From: Nocardia rhamnosiphila NBRC 108938 | GTDB taxonomy: Bacteria > Actinomycetota > Actinomycetes > Mycobacteriales > Mycobacteriaceae | Direction: 5' to 3' | Assembly: GCF_000720425.1 (NCBI RefSeq) | Contig: NZ_JOAJ01000009.1 | Location: 526,607 to 590,606, forward strand | Length of the DNA stretch: 64,000 nt | Part shown: piece after piece, positions 8,951 to 18,215 of the stretch | How the letters are laid out: each line of letters starts with the position of its first letter | How positions within the stretch are numbered: the stretch's first letter is position 1 | Translations under genes and position numbers: made by a program | The notes under the pieces: generated by a model | Databases searched by the model: none | What the model was told of the DNA's origin: nothing | The model's input: only the letters and a program-made list of their open reading frames with translations

Positions 8951-10536
8951 ACGGTGTCGGGGGACAGGCGATGAAGCAGTTGCAGGCGGGGCAGAACACC
9001 CCGCTGAGCGGCGGGTCGACCCGCTTCCGGGTGAACGCGGCCGTGCCGCTGACGGTTTCGGCGCTGGTGGTGGCCGCCGACCTGCGGGTCGGTTCCGCGG
9101 CCGACGTGCTGGTGGCCGAGCGTCCGGCGGGCCCCGGGGTCCGGGTCGAGGAGGCGGCGGTCGTCGTCACACCGGCCGAGGTACGCGCGGATGCCCAGGC
9201 GGTACTGCTGGTGGCCGCCGCGCAGAGCGGACTCGGCGTGGTGACCGCGTCGCTGTCGGAGAACGATGCCGCGGTGGCCGAGTTCGTGATCGCTCCGCAG
9301 GCCGGGGAAACCGCGCTGATCTGCTTCGAACTGTACCGGCGCGGTACGGGCTGGAAGCTGCGCGCGGTAGGTCAGGGGTACGCGGGTGGTATCGGTGAAC
9401 TGCTCCGGGCGCACGGCGCCGACGGTTTCGCGGCCGCCCCGGTCGCGGCGGCGGCCGCGCCCACCGTGCTCGACGCGCCGGTGGCCGCCCCCACCGGAGC
9501 GACCGCTGTGCCGGCTACGCAGGCCGAGATCCCGCCCTTGGAGGTCGGACACGGGCTGGAACGCCTGTGGATGATTTTCGAGGACGCCGCGCGTTCGGCC
9601 GCCGCCCTGGAATCGGCGCGCGGTTACGCGGCCGAACGCCTGGACCAGGAACTGTCGGCCGCGGTCTCCGATCCGGCCACCCGCAACACCCCCGCCGCCG
9701 ACGCCGCGCGGGCGGCCGCGCAGCGCCGGCACGACGAGCTCACGGCGACCGCCGAACACAATCACCGGCGGGACAGCACCCAGTTGCTGCGCGAACTACA
9801 CGAGGCGGACGCGGTGCTGCCCGCGGCGCTGGCCTCGTGGAAATCCCCCGCCTGGGACCGCCCGGCCGCTCCGGCGGATGGTATCCGGCTCGGTGAGCTC
9901 TACGCGCTCGACCGGGGCGCGCTGCGGATCCCCTATTGTGTTCCGGTCCCGCTGAATCGCCCGCTGTGGGTGGACACCGAATCCTCGGCGGCCGTCGCAC
10001 CGGTGATCGGCGCCCTGCTGGCCCGGTTGATGCGGGCCGCGCCGGGACGCCGGACCCTGGTCGACATCATCGATCTCACCGGCGCGTTCACCGGTTTCAC
10101 CGGGATGCTGGCACCGGTACTGGCGGGCCCGCCGATCACCGATCACTCCGATATCTCTCCGCGGTTACAGCAACTCGTGGACGCCGCCGAACTGGCGGAG
10201 ATGGCCTACAACTCCGGGCAGGCGACACCGCCGGCCGAGCATCGCATCCTGCTCGCGGCGGATTTCCCGCACGGATACCAGGCCGCGGACGCGCAGCGGC
10301 TGGTGGCGTTGCTGGCCCGTGGGGATCTGATCGGACTGTCGACCATCATCGTCGGCGCAAACGAGTCCGAGTCCGGGGACAGTGCGGTGGCCACGCTGTC
10401 GCGTGCCTGCCGTCATCTGCCGACCGTCACCGGCACCCCGCTCTTCGATCCGTGGACCGGTAACGCCTGGCAGCTGGACCTGGACCTGCTACCGCACGAG
10501 CCCGAACAGCGGGCGAGAATCCTGCGGGCGGGCTGA
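8947..10536 (+). CDS. TerD domain fused to an FtsK-like domain lacking Walker A
   Basis: 529 residues; ATG overlaps the terD stop (ATGA). Residues about 8-160 form a TerD domain (LQAGQNTPLSGGSTRFRV, then FELYRRGTGWKLRAVGQGY, closely matching terD). A helical, Glu/Ala/Arg-rich middle (about 195-290) with coiled-coil character follows. The C-terminal 240 residues have the layout of an FtsK/HerA-like ATPase (PLNRPLWVDTESS, then GRRTLVDIIDLTGAF, then HRILLAADFPHGY). Where a Walker A P-loop should stand the sequence reads LWVDTESS, with no GxxxxGK[ST]. The domain is therefore probably non-catalytic. This fold match is made by eye from strand-motif spacing and is moderate in certainty. Confidence 0.75.
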   Translation: MNGVGGQAMKQLQAGQNTPLSGGSTRFRVNAAVPLTVSALVVAADLRVGSAADVLVAERPAGPGVRVEEAAVVVTPAEVRADAQAVLLVAAAQSGLGVVTASLSENDAAVAEFVIAPQAGETALICFELYRRGTGWKLRAVGQGYAGGIGELLRAHGADGFAAAPVAAAAAPTVLDAPVAAPTGATAVPATQAEIPPLEVGHGLERLWMIFEDAARSAAALESARGYAAERLDQELSAAVSDPATRNTPAADAARAAAQRRHDELTATAEHNHRRDSTQLLRELHEADAVLPAALASWKSPAWDRPAAPADGIRLGELYALDRGALRIPYCVPVPLNRPLWVDTESSAAVAPVIGALLARLMRAAPGRRTLVDIIDLTGAFTGFTGMLAPVLAGPPITDHSDISPRLQQLVDAAELAEMAYNSGQATPPAEHRILLAADFPHGYQAADAQRLVALLARGDLIGLSTIIVGANESESGDSAVATLSRACRHLPTVTGTPLFDPWTGNAWQLDLDLLPHEPEQRARILRAG

Positions 10537-10538
10537 GT

Positions 10539-10569
10539 CCGGGCCGGGCGCTTCGAGCGCCGGGCCCGG
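10539..10569. terminator. Hairpin after the Ter operon
   Basis: Stem GGCGCT / AGCGCC around a TCG loop (10547-10561), extended outward by CCGGGCC / GGCCCGG with single-base bulges. There is no T-run, which is common for actinobacterial terminators. It begins 3 nt after the stop codon. Confidence 0.6.
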
Positions 10570-10641
10570 CCGGTGGTGTCGCAGCGGCGGTGGTGCCGGA
10601 AAGCGGTACCACCACGCTGTGGCAGGCGACGCAGCGGCCGA

Positions 10642-11286
10642 TCAGTCGGTCAGGTCGATCACGCAGTTGTCCACTGCGATGACGATCGGATCACCCGGCG
10701 AGATCCCGAGTTCGTCACTCGCTCGGGGGAAGCTCGTTTGATTGCGGGCACCACCCGACGAGGAGTACACGGCGCCGTCCCGCACGATCCACACGTCCGA
10801 ACGGGCGTCCATCTCGCCCGAGGCATCGAGAGTGGTCGCACCGAAATATGTCGTTCCGTTCTCGTCGATCACCGTGCCGTTGGCGAGTTCGTGCCCGTCG
10901 GTTGTGAGTCCGGCGGCGACCAGGGCGACGAGTTCGGCGCTCGCCGGGGCGCACCGGGGGTCGGAGTAGGCCGTCGTCGCCGCGGGGGGTGGCGATGCGG
11001 TCGTGGTCGGGGGTGCCGATGATGCGGCCGCGGAAGTTTCCGGGGGCGCCGGCGCCTCGCTGTTCTGCTCGGCGGGCCCCGCCGCCGGCGACGCCGGGGG
11101 CGTGCGGACCTCGGTGGTGGTCCGGACGGGTGCCGCGTCCTCGGCTGCCGTGTCGTCGCCACCGATCAGGTAGCCGATGATGCCGAGTAGCACGAACGCG
11201 CCGAGGCCGACCCCGGCCACGATCAGTATGTTCCGGTTCGCTCGTCCGCGCCGAGCGATATTCTCGTGCCGCTGTCGATCATCCAC
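10642..11286 (-). CDS. Single-pass membrane protein with Pro/Thr/Ala-rich linker, function unknown
   Basis: 214 residues from a GTG preceded by AGGGGAT; the longer frame to 11373 has no better site. One transmembrane segment (about 20-42, ILIVAGVGLGAFVLLGIIGY) follows a basic N-terminus, so the C-terminus is outside. Residues about 45-115 are low-complexity Pro/Thr/Ala/Ser linker. A folded external domain (about 115-214) has two Cys, in DPRCAPASAELVAL and VDNCVIDLTD, placed to form a disulfide. Such layouts are common in Mycobacteriales. I do not recognise the domain. It is convergent with the Ter operon. Confidence 0.7.
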   Translation of the reverse strand: MDDRQRHENIARRGRANRNILIVAGVGLGAFVLLGIIGYLIGGDDTAAEDAAPVRTTTEVRTPPASPAAGPAEQNSEAPAPPETSAAASSAPPTTTASPPPAATTAYSDPRCAPASAELVALVAAGLTTDGHELANGTVIDENGTTYFGATTLDASGEMDARSDVWIVRDGAVYSSSGGARNQTSFPRASDELGISPGDPIVIAVDNCVIDLTD

Positions 11287-11410
11287 CGATATCCCCTGAC
11301 TGATTGCGGGGCGCGGGCAAGCGCCTCCGGTGATCCCGAACGTGAATCGGCGCGCGAGCGTTTCGTGTTTCACCGGCCGGGCTTCACCTCCGGCCCGGTG
11401 TGGCCGCGGG

Positions 11411-13252
11411 TCAGCCCAGGCGCGCGGGCGGCTGGAACTCCCGAACCTGCTCCACCGGTGCCGCGGTGGTTGCGGTGTCCCGCTTACCGGTCCGCGTGGT
11501 GGCCACCGTACCGGTCCAGTGGGTATCGCGGGAAATCCGGGGGCGCAGTACCTCCGGTAGCCACGGCAGCAGCGGGTCCGGGGCGCGGTCGACCACCCCG
11601 CCGACCGGATCGTCCAGATGGTCGTGGCGCACCAGATCCTGTTCGGGCCGGTAGATCTGCCGGACGATCAGCACGCACAGGCCGATCACCGCGAGGTCGC
11701 GCAGCAGCACGGTCGCGGTGAACCACTGCTCCGGCAGGCCCTTCCGGTCCTCGCCGAGGTAGTAGAACATGCGCGGCACCCAGACCAGGGCATCGATCGT
11801 CATCCACGCCAGCAGGAGCCGCCGGTGCGGCAGGGCCAGCACCGCGATCGGCACCAGCCACAGCGAGTACTGCGGGCTCCACACCTTGTTCGTCAGCAGG
11901 AACGCGGCGATGACCAGGAAGCACAGCTGCGCCAGCCGGGGCCGGCGCGGGGCGGTCAGGCCGATATAGGCGATACCGAGACAGGCCGCCACGAACAGCA
12001 GCAGCGAGACCAGGTTGAGGACCGTGGGTGGTTCGCCGTGGCGCAGCACACCGTCGAAACCCGACCAGTCGGTGAACGACATCACCACGTTGTAGAGCGA
12101 ATCGGGATCGGCGTGCCGCGTGGTGTTGAGCCGGAAGAATTCCCGCCACCCCTGTGGGTACAGCAGCGCGATCGGCAGATTGACCAGGAGCCAGGTGGCC
12201 ACGGCGCCGCCGCCGGTCAGCGCGGCCGCGCCGAGCGGGCGGGTGCCCAGCAACCGGATCCGCGCCGGCACCTCCGCGAGCCAGGTGCGCAGCGCCGCGG
12301 CACTGTCGATATCGCGCAACCGGGTCGCCTGCTGCGCGCGGGGGGTGCGCTGCATCGGATCGGCGCGCAGGCACAGCACCACGATCGGGCCCAGCAGCAG
12401 CAGGGGGTACAGCTTCGCCGCACCACCCAATCCCAGCAGGACACCGGCCAGCAGTGGCCGCCGGCGGGCCCATGCCAGCAGGCCCAGAGCGGCGAAGGCG
12501 GTGGCGAGGAAATCGAAATTGGTGAAGGCGTGCACGATCACCAATGGGGAACACGCCACCAGCGCCGCGTCCCAGACCCGGCGCCCGGACAGCAGCGCGG
12601 TCGCCCAGATGGTGGCGAGCCAGGCGACCGAGAGACCCAGGGCCACCACATTGAAGTACAGCACCACCTGTAGTGCCCCCGGCAGCGGACTGGCGTCCCA
12701 GCTCTTGGCCACCAGCATGGAAACGTACTGGTACATGCCCGACAGAACCGGATACTCCATATGCCGGACCTCGGTACCGCCGCCGGGTGTTTCCTCCACC
12801 CAGGACTTCTTGTACGGGAACGCGCCCTCGTTGAGGCGTTCGGCGCCGTACAGCGGCACGGTGTCCGAATAGCACATGGCCGTGTACTGGCGGCCGTTGT
12901 TCCAGTCCAGGGTGAGCAGCCCGCCGGTGGTGGTGGTCTGCTGGATACATCCGGCCTTGGCGAACCAGCCGAACGCCAGGAAGATCACTGTGCAGGCCAG
13001 CAGCACCCGCATCGGCGTCCAGAACCGTGCGCGACCGATCAGCGCGTGATCGCCGACCGGCCCACCCACGACCGTGCACAGCTGGGCGGTCATGGAATCG
13101 TTGCGGCTCGGCTTGTCGCGCGCGTCGGCAGAACGCAGATCTCGGGCGAGCGGGGCGGGCGAATCGTAACCGGCTGTGGCGGCCCGACCGGTTCGCCCGT
13201 TTCCGGGACCTATACCGTCGTCCGGCCCACCCACCAGTCGCTGCTCGCTCAC
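11411..13252 (-). CDS. Membrane glycosyltransferase, GT87 family (Rv0051-like)
   Basis: 613 residues, GTG start. About ten hydrophobic segments from residue 75 to 540 mark a polyprenol-phosphate-dependent GT-C type glycosyltransferase (GT87, alpha-mannosyltransferase family). Conserved stretches include GAAKLYPLLLLGPI and TNKVWSPQYSLWLVPI. Long extracytoplasmic loop 1 (about 100-170) contains the usual acidic residues. It follows ponA1 on the same strand, exactly as Rv0051 follows ponA1 (Rv0050) in M. tuberculosis. Acceptor and sugar are not known. The first 53 residues are poorly conserved, and an internal Met at about residue 54 is an alternative start. Confidence 0.85.
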   Translation of the reverse strand: MSEQRLVGGPDDGIGPGNGRTGRAATAGYDSPAPLARDLRSADARDKPSRNDSMTAQLCTVVGGPVGDHALIGRARFWTPMRVLLACTVIFLAFGWFAKAGCIQQTTTTGGLLTLDWNNGRQYTAMCYSDTVPLYGAERLNEGAFPYKKSWVEETPGGGTEVRHMEYPVLSGMYQYVSMLVAKSWDASPLPGALQVVLYFNVVALGLSVAWLATIWATALLSGRRVWDAALVACSPLVIVHAFTNFDFLATAFAALGLLAWARRRPLLAGVLLGLGGAAKLYPLLLLGPIVVLCLRADPMQRTPRAQQATRLRDIDSAAALRTWLAEVPARIRLLGTRPLGAAALTGGGAVATWLLVNLPIALLYPQGWREFFRLNTTRHADPDSLYNVVMSFTDWSGFDGVLRHGEPPTVLNLVSLLLFVAACLGIAYIGLTAPRRPRLAQLCFLVIAAFLLTNKVWSPQYSLWLVPIAVLALPHRRLLLAWMTIDALVWVPRMFYYLGEDRKGLPEQWFTATVLLRDLAVIGLCVLIVRQIYRPEQDLVRHDHLDDPVGGVVDRAPDPLLPWLPEVLRPRISRDTHWTGTVATTRTGKRDTATTAAPVEQVREFQPPARLG

Positions 13253-13322
13253 GGCACCCGAGGTTACCTGTTACCGGGGTCCCGGCCCGGACCGAGCCGG
13301 GGCCCCGGACAGTGCTGCGGGT

Positions 13323-16313
13323 TTATCCGCCCGAGTCCGGACGGCTGTCGCCGCCGGTGTCGCCGCTGTCCCCACTGTCGCCGCCGGTGTCGGTGCCGCC
13401 GCCGGAGTCGGGCGCCTGGGTGACCGTGGGCGCCGTACTGGTCTGTCCGGCAGTGGGCTGTCCGGGTAGCGGACCCGGGCCGTTGCTCTGCGGCTGGTTC
13501 TGCGGTTGCTGCTGGCTACGCGGGTTGGGCGCCACCCCGGGCACCGGGATGGTGATACCGGGCAGGATTTCGACCTGGCTCGGCTGGATCACCACCGGGG
13601 GCTCGAAGGTCGGCATCGTGGTGGACGGCGCGGTGTAAGGGGCCGTCCACTTCGGCACACCGGCCTGGCCCTTGATCGGCGCGGGTTTGGGGAACTTCTC
13701 GACGGGCGTGCCCTCGAGGGCACCGTCCATCGTGGCCTTCCAGATATCCGACGCGAGACCGGAACCGTAGATCATCGCCCCGCCGTAGTTGCGCAGCGGC
13801 GAATTGTCGGTGGTACCCACCCAGACGGCGGTGGACAGCGACGGCGTGTAACCCACCATCCACACGTCCTTGTTCTCCCCGGTGTCACCCAGCTGTGCGG
13901 TACCGGTCTTGGCAGCCGAGGGACGGCCTCCGGCGAGCCCGTGATTGCGGGAGTATGCGGCGATGGGTTCCATGGCCGCCGTGACATTGTCGGCGACGGC
14001 CTCGGAGACGCGCCGTTCCCCGGCCACGTCGCCACGATCGAGCAGCACCGTACCGTCCGCCGACACAACCTTGCTCACGAAATGCGGTTTGTGGTACATA
14101 CCCGACGCCGCCAGCGTCGCGTAGGCCGACGCCATATCCAGCGGCCGGGCCTGGTACTGGCCGAGCACGATCCCGTTGTTCGGGCCGACGCCGCCGGGTT
14201 CGGTCAGTGTGGCGCCCACTCCCGGGAGCTCCTCCGGAATCCCCAGTTTGTGTCCCATATCGGCGATCTTCTGCGGGCCGTTCTGCATTTCCAGCTGCAT
14301 CCGGTAGAAGCTGGTGTTCAGCGAACGCTTGAGCGCCTCGGCGATGGTGCAGACGCCGCACTGCTCACCCTCGACGTTGGTGATCTCGATACCGTTCACC
14401 GTGATCGGCGAGCTGTCGTACATCTGCGACAGCGGGACGCCGTTCTCCAGGTTCTGCGCCAGGCCGACCACCTTGAACGAAGAGCCGGTCTGCAGGGCGG
14501 CATTGGCGAAGTCGTAGCCGTAGCCGTCCTCGCCACCGTAATACGCGCGGACCGCACCCGTCTTCGGATCGATCGAGGCCACCGCGGTGCGCAACTTGTC
14601 CGGTTCGCCCTCGAGGTTCTTGCGCGCGGCATCGACGGCGGCCTGCTGCGCCTTGGCATCGATGGTCGTGGTGATCTCCAGACCGGAGGTGTTCAGCTGC
14701 TGTTCGCTGATACCCGCTTCGGAGAGTTCGCGCAGCACCTGCGCTTTGACATGACCCTCCGGCCCCGCGGCCTCGGTCGTTTCCCCGGCCTTGGCCGACG
14801 AAACCACCTGCGGATACGTCAGACCGGTACGTTCGCCACGGTCGAGATTGCCGCCCGCGACCATACCGTCGAGGACGTAGTTCCAGCGGGTTTTCGCGCC
14901 TTCGGGGTTCGACTCGGGATCCAGCAGCGACGGCAGCTGAATGGTCGCGGCCAGTACCGCGCCCTCGGCCACGCTCAGTTCCTGCACCGGCTTGTCGAAA
15001 TATGCCTTGGCCGCGGCATTGATGCCATAGGCGCCACGCCCGAAGTAGATGGTGTTCAGGTAGGCGGTGAGGATCTCGTCCTTGCTCCACTGCCTGGCCA
15101 TCTTCGCCGAGATGACCAGCTCGTGCAGCTTACGGGTGAGGCTGCGCTCGTCACCGACCAGCGCGTTCTTCACGTACTGCTGGGTGATCGTCGAACCACC
15201 ACCGGCGCTTTCGCGTCCGAGCACGTTGTCACGGGCGGCGCGGGCGAAGCCGGAGATCGAGAAACCGGGGTTGCTGTAGAAATCCCGGTCCTCGGCGGCG
15301 ATCACCGCGTTGCGCACATGCGGCGGAATCTGATCGATCGTCACATCGGTGCGGTTGCCCTCCGGCGGCACCACCCGGGTGATCTCGGTTTCGCCGTCGG
15401 CCGCGAGAATTGTTGCGACCTGGTTGGTCTTGAGATCGCCGGGTTCGGGAACCGACACCGTGGAATAGGCGACCAGGAATACCGTGCTCGGCACCACGAT
15501 GGCCAGCGCGACCAGGACGTAGGCGATCCGGCGCGCGATCTTCCACCGGTTCTTGCGTTTCTGGGCCGGGCCGCGGCCGTCGGGACCGCCGGGACCACCC
15601 GAGCGGCCGCCGGGCCGCCGCGGCGGCGGACCGCCCGCGGCTCCGGAGCGGGACGGCCGGCCCTCCGGCGCGTCCGCACGGCGCTCACCGGTGTTCGGAC
15701 CCGGACGACCCGTGACGGGGCGCGGGCCTGTCGTGGTGCGTTCGCGGCGGGTGGTTTCGGCGGGGGCGCCCGGTTGCGCCATCTTCGCGGTGCCCTGCTC
15801 ACCGCGCGGCGCGCCCGGTTCCCCGGGGCGGCCCATGCGCTGGGTGGGCTGATTCGGCGGCTGACCCTGTGGCGGGCGTCCGGGCGGCGGGCCGGGACGC
15901 TGCGGCGGCTGTGGACCCCGCGAGGCGCCGGGCATCCCACCGGTGTTCGGTCCCGGCCGGCGACCCTCGGGGCCGGGCCGGGGACCCTCGGGGCCGGGCC
16001 GGGGACCCGGCGCCGGCGGTCGTCCCGTGCCGCCCGGCCCGGGACGCGGCCCGTTCGGTCCCGGCCGCGGTCCGCCCGCGACGGGTCGCGGACCCGTCAC
16101 CGGACCCGGTCGCGGCCCGCCCGGTCCGGGGCGCGGCCCGCCGGCCGCCGGCGGTCGCCCGCCCGGTCCGGGGCGCGGTGCGTTCGCATTCGGTACGGGA
16201 CCGCGGTCGGGGGCACCCGGTCGCTGCTGCGGCTCTCGACCCGGAAGCGGTCCGCGCTGGGTGCGACCACCGCGCGGGTCATCGCCGGGTGGGGGGTCGT
16301 AGGGCGAAGTCAC
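13323..16313 (-). CDS. ponA1: Bifunctional class A penicillin-binding protein PonA1
   Basis: 996 residues from a GTG with GGAG 9 nt upstream; a TTG at 16328 is possible but lacks a site. Residues 1-260 are a Pro/Gly/Arg-rich cytoplasmic tail. One membrane anchor (about 265-290) follows. The GT51 transglycosylase domain (about 300-490) contains EDRDFYSNPGFS, GGSTITQQYVKN and NTIYFGRGAYGI. The transpeptidase domain (about 560-860) has the active-site SxxK in GSSFKVV, RSLNTSF (SxN) and KTGTAQLG (KTG). A Pro/Gly-rich tail ends the protein. It polymerises and cross-links peptidoglycan outside the membrane. Second gene of a DUF5318-ponA1-GT87 unit that matches Rv0049-Rv0051. Confidence 0.95.
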   Translation of the reverse strand: MTSPYDPPPGDDPRGGRTQRGPLPGREPQQRPGAPDRGPVPNANAPRPGPGGRPPAAGGPRPGPGGPRPGPVTGPRPVAGGPRPGPNGPRPGPGGTGRPPAPGPRPGPEGPRPGPEGRRPGPNTGGMPGASRGPQPPQRPGPPPGRPPQGQPPNQPTQRMGRPGEPGAPRGEQGTAKMAQPGAPAETTRRERTTTGPRPVTGRPGPNTGERRADAPEGRPSRSGAAGGPPPRRPGGRSGGPGGPDGRGPAQKRKNRWKIARRIAYVLVALAIVVPSTVFLVAYSTVSVPEPGDLKTNQVATILAADGETEITRVVPPEGNRTDVTIDQIPPHVRNAVIAAEDRDFYSNPGFSISGFARAARDNVLGRESAGGGSTITQQYVKNALVGDERSLTRKLHELVISAKMARQWSKDEILTAYLNTIYFGRGAYGINAAAKAYFDKPVQELSVAEGAVLAATIQLPSLLDPESNPEGAKTRWNYVLDGMVAGGNLDRGERTGLTYPQVVSSAKAGETTEAAGPEGHVKAQVLRELSEAGISEQQLNTSGLEITTTIDAKAQQAAVDAARKNLEGEPDKLRTAVASIDPKTGAVRAYYGGEDGYGYDFANAALQTGSSFKVVGLAQNLENGVPLSQMYDSSPITVNGIEITNVEGEQCGVCTIAEALKRSLNTSFYRMQLEMQNGPQKIADMGHKLGIPEELPGVGATLTEPGGVGPNNGIVLGQYQARPLDMASAYATLAASGMYHKPHFVSKVVSADGTVLLDRGDVAGERRVSEAVADNVTAAMEPIAAYSRNHGLAGGRPSAAKTGTAQLGDTGENKDVWMVGYTPSLSTAVWVGTTDNSPLRNYGGAMIYGSGLASDIWKATMDGALEGTPVEKFPKPAPIKGQAGVPKWTAPYTAPSTTMPTFEPPVVIQPSQVEILPGITIPVPGVAPNPRSQQQPQNQPQSNGPGPLPGQPTAGQTSTAPTVTQAPDSGGGTDTGGDSGDSGDTGGDSRPDSGG

Positions 16314-16407
16314 TGACAAGGTCTCCAAAGCTCGTATCGGTCGGATGGGCTCGCTCCGCGGCGCCCCTGGGGGCTCGGCACGTGCACCATCGTCGGGCCG
16401 GACGGTC

Positions 16408-16821
16408 TCATTCCGCGGCGGTGCGCCGGTTCACCCGGGAACCGGAACGCCGGCCCTGCGGCGTCTTCCCGAGCACATAGGACTGCACCAGATGATTCCA
16501 GCTGCATGTCCGGCACACCTCGACCACATGAACCGAGAATTCCTCTCGGCTCTCGGCCAGGCGTACCAGCTCTTCCGGGCTGCGCGCGGAACCCGCGACC
16601 GGCCCCAGGCCGTCGCCGTAGACCCAGGATACGAGGGTGAGTTGTTCCTTCCGGCAGATAGGGCATGTGACCTCGCTCCCCCGACCGTGAAATTTGGCCG
16701 CACGCAGCAGGTAGGGATTGGCGTCACATACCTCGGCGACATCGACACGGCCCGCATAGACGTCAGCCAGCAGCGACTTGCGCCGGAGCGCATAGTCGAC
16801 CACTTGCCGCTGTATTCGCAC
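16408..16821 (-). CDS. DUF5318 family protein (Rv0049-like)
   Basis: 137 residues from a GTG giving VRIQRQVVDYALRRKSLLAD. Two CxxC pairs (CPICRKEQ near residue 62 and CRTCSW near residue 111) form a likely zinc ribbon. The DUF5318 family is restricted to Actinobacteria, and its M. tuberculosis member, Rv0049, also precedes ponA1. The function is unknown, but the conserved link suggests a role connected to cell wall assembly. It lies 94 bp upstream of the ponA1 start on the same strand. A much longer open frame reading through to 18243 is an antisense shadow of the DUF1707 gene. Confidence 0.85.
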   Translation of the reverse strand: MRIQRQVVDYALRRKSLLADVYAGRVDVAEVCDANPYLLRAAKFHGRGSEVTCPICRKEQLTLVSWVYGDGLGPVAGSARSPEELVRLAESREEFSVHVVEVCRTCSWNHLVQSYVLGKTPQGRRSGSRVNRRTAAE

Positions 16822-17061
16822 GCTCCCAGAGTAGCGGTGATGTAATGGCGCCGCCCACGGCCGCATTGGATTCGTACCTCCGTCGCGGGGGTTCGGTTCC
16901 GGTGCCGCCGCGGCAGGTCCGGCCCCGCGCGGATTCCTCGCGTGCGGAGATGCGCCGGGGTCCCGGTGTCCGGTCGAGTCACTCCGGGCGCGGTCGGTTG
17001 GCGCATGTGTGCCATCTGTCCCGTCGGTGCCCGCCCGGTTACCGCAGTATGGAGGGTGACC

Positions 17062-18204
17062 GTGGAAACCCACGGAGAGTTGCTCGCACCGTACGATTCG
17101 AGGGTGTCCACGGTGTTTCCCGGCCGGCTGCGCGCGCGTGATATCGACCGTGCCGAAACCGCGACCGTGCTCGACGGCGCGTACGCCGAGGGTCAGCTCG
17201 GTGCCGCCGAGTACCACGATCGCATCGCGCAGGCCCAGGCCGCGAAAACGCTCGGTGAGCTGTCCGAACTGGTCGCTGATCTGCAGACGCCGGACGCCCG
17301 GCGGGTGCGTGCCGAGCGTGGTGCCGCCGCGGCCGCCACGGCATCGGGATATCCGCCCGGTACCCGCGCCCGCACCGCCGACCGCGACGCCGCCGGTACG
17401 GTGCTGAGCCGCGCCTTCGGCGAGGGCCAGCTCGCCGAGGACGAGTACCGCGTTCGCGCCGAACTGCTCGCCGACGCGGTCACCCTCGAGGATCTCGCCG
17501 AGCTCACCGCCGATCTCCAGGGCGCGCGGCCGGCCCCCGTCGCGCCGCCGCCGGCCCGGTCCGGCGGGCAGGGGCGGTACTTCGCGGTGATCGGTGCCGC
17601 CGCGCTCGCGGTCGCCTTCGGAACCTTCGCCCTCGTCCATCGCGAGGCCGAGCCGGCCCCCGCCGTACCGCCCGCGGCCACCGCGCCCGAGCCCGCCACC
17701 CCGGTGCCGTATGCCGCCCTGAACGAGGTCGAGCCGCTGGTCATCCCCACGCCGAATCTGGTGACCGAGGCCGGTATCGCCCACTTCGTCGACCGCTATC
17801 GGGCCGAATTCGGCGAGACGGTCGCCGACGAGATCACGCTCTACCCGGCCCATGCCCGGGTGACCCGCGCGTTGCCGGGGCAGCCGAACCGGAAGGTGAC
17901 CTACACCTATCGCGGCGGTTTCCACCAGGACAGCGATCCGACCACCCGTCCGATCGATACCCCCACCGTCGACCTGGCGGCGGTGGACACCGCCGCCATC
18001 GGGGCGGCCGCCGGCACGGCCGCGGCCACCACCCGGGTGCCCGACGGGGTGGTCTCGATGATCGAGCTGGATGTCCCTTCCTTCGACCCGCTCGCGGGCC
18101 GGCCCGCGGTGAGTGTCCATGTGGGCAATACCTTCGACGAATCCGGTTGGTTCGTCCTCAGCCCCGCCGGTGAGGTGCTGAGGGTGTGGCCTTTCGACGG
18201 CTAG
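17062..18204 (+). CDS. Membrane protein with two DUF1707 domains (Rv0048c-like position)
   Basis: 380 residues from a GTG with GGAGGG at 5-nt spacing. Two DUF1707 domains lie in tandem in the N-terminus: one at about 22-76 starting RARDIDRAETATVLDGAYAE, the other at about 100-155 starting RTADRDAAGTVLSRAFGEGQ. A single transmembrane segment (about 173-193) follows. The external part (about 215-380) begins at TEAGIAHFVDRYRAEFGETV. DUF1707 is a short helical domain of unknown role. This gene and the next are a diverged tandem pair: both have DUF1707, one membrane span and a similar external domain. It is divergent from DUF5318-ponA1. Confidence 0.8.
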   Translation: METHGELLAPYDSRVSTVFPGRLRARDIDRAETATVLDGAYAEGQLGAAEYHDRIAQAQAAKTLGELSELVADLQTPDARRVRAERGAAAAATASGYPPGTRARTADRDAAGTVLSRAFGEGQLAEDEYRVRAELLADAVTLEDLAELTADLQGARPAPVAPPPARSGGQGRYFAVIGAAALAVAFGTFALVHREAEPAPAVPPAATAPEPATPVPYAALNEVEPLVIPTPNLVTEAGIAHFVDRYRAEFGETVADEITLYPAHARVTRALPGQPNRKVTYTYRGGFHQDSDPTTRPIDTPTVDLAAVDTAAIGAAAGTAAATTRVPDGVVSMIELDVPSFDPLAGRPAVSVHVGNTFDESGWFVLSPAGEVLRVWPFDG

Positions 18205-18215
18205 AGGAAGCGACC

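Noticed and set aside
13506..16316. 936-codon open frame on the plus strand antisense to ponA1
   Set aside because: PonA1 has clear catalytic motifs in the other strand. The antisense product is Arg/Gly-rich with no recognisable domain.
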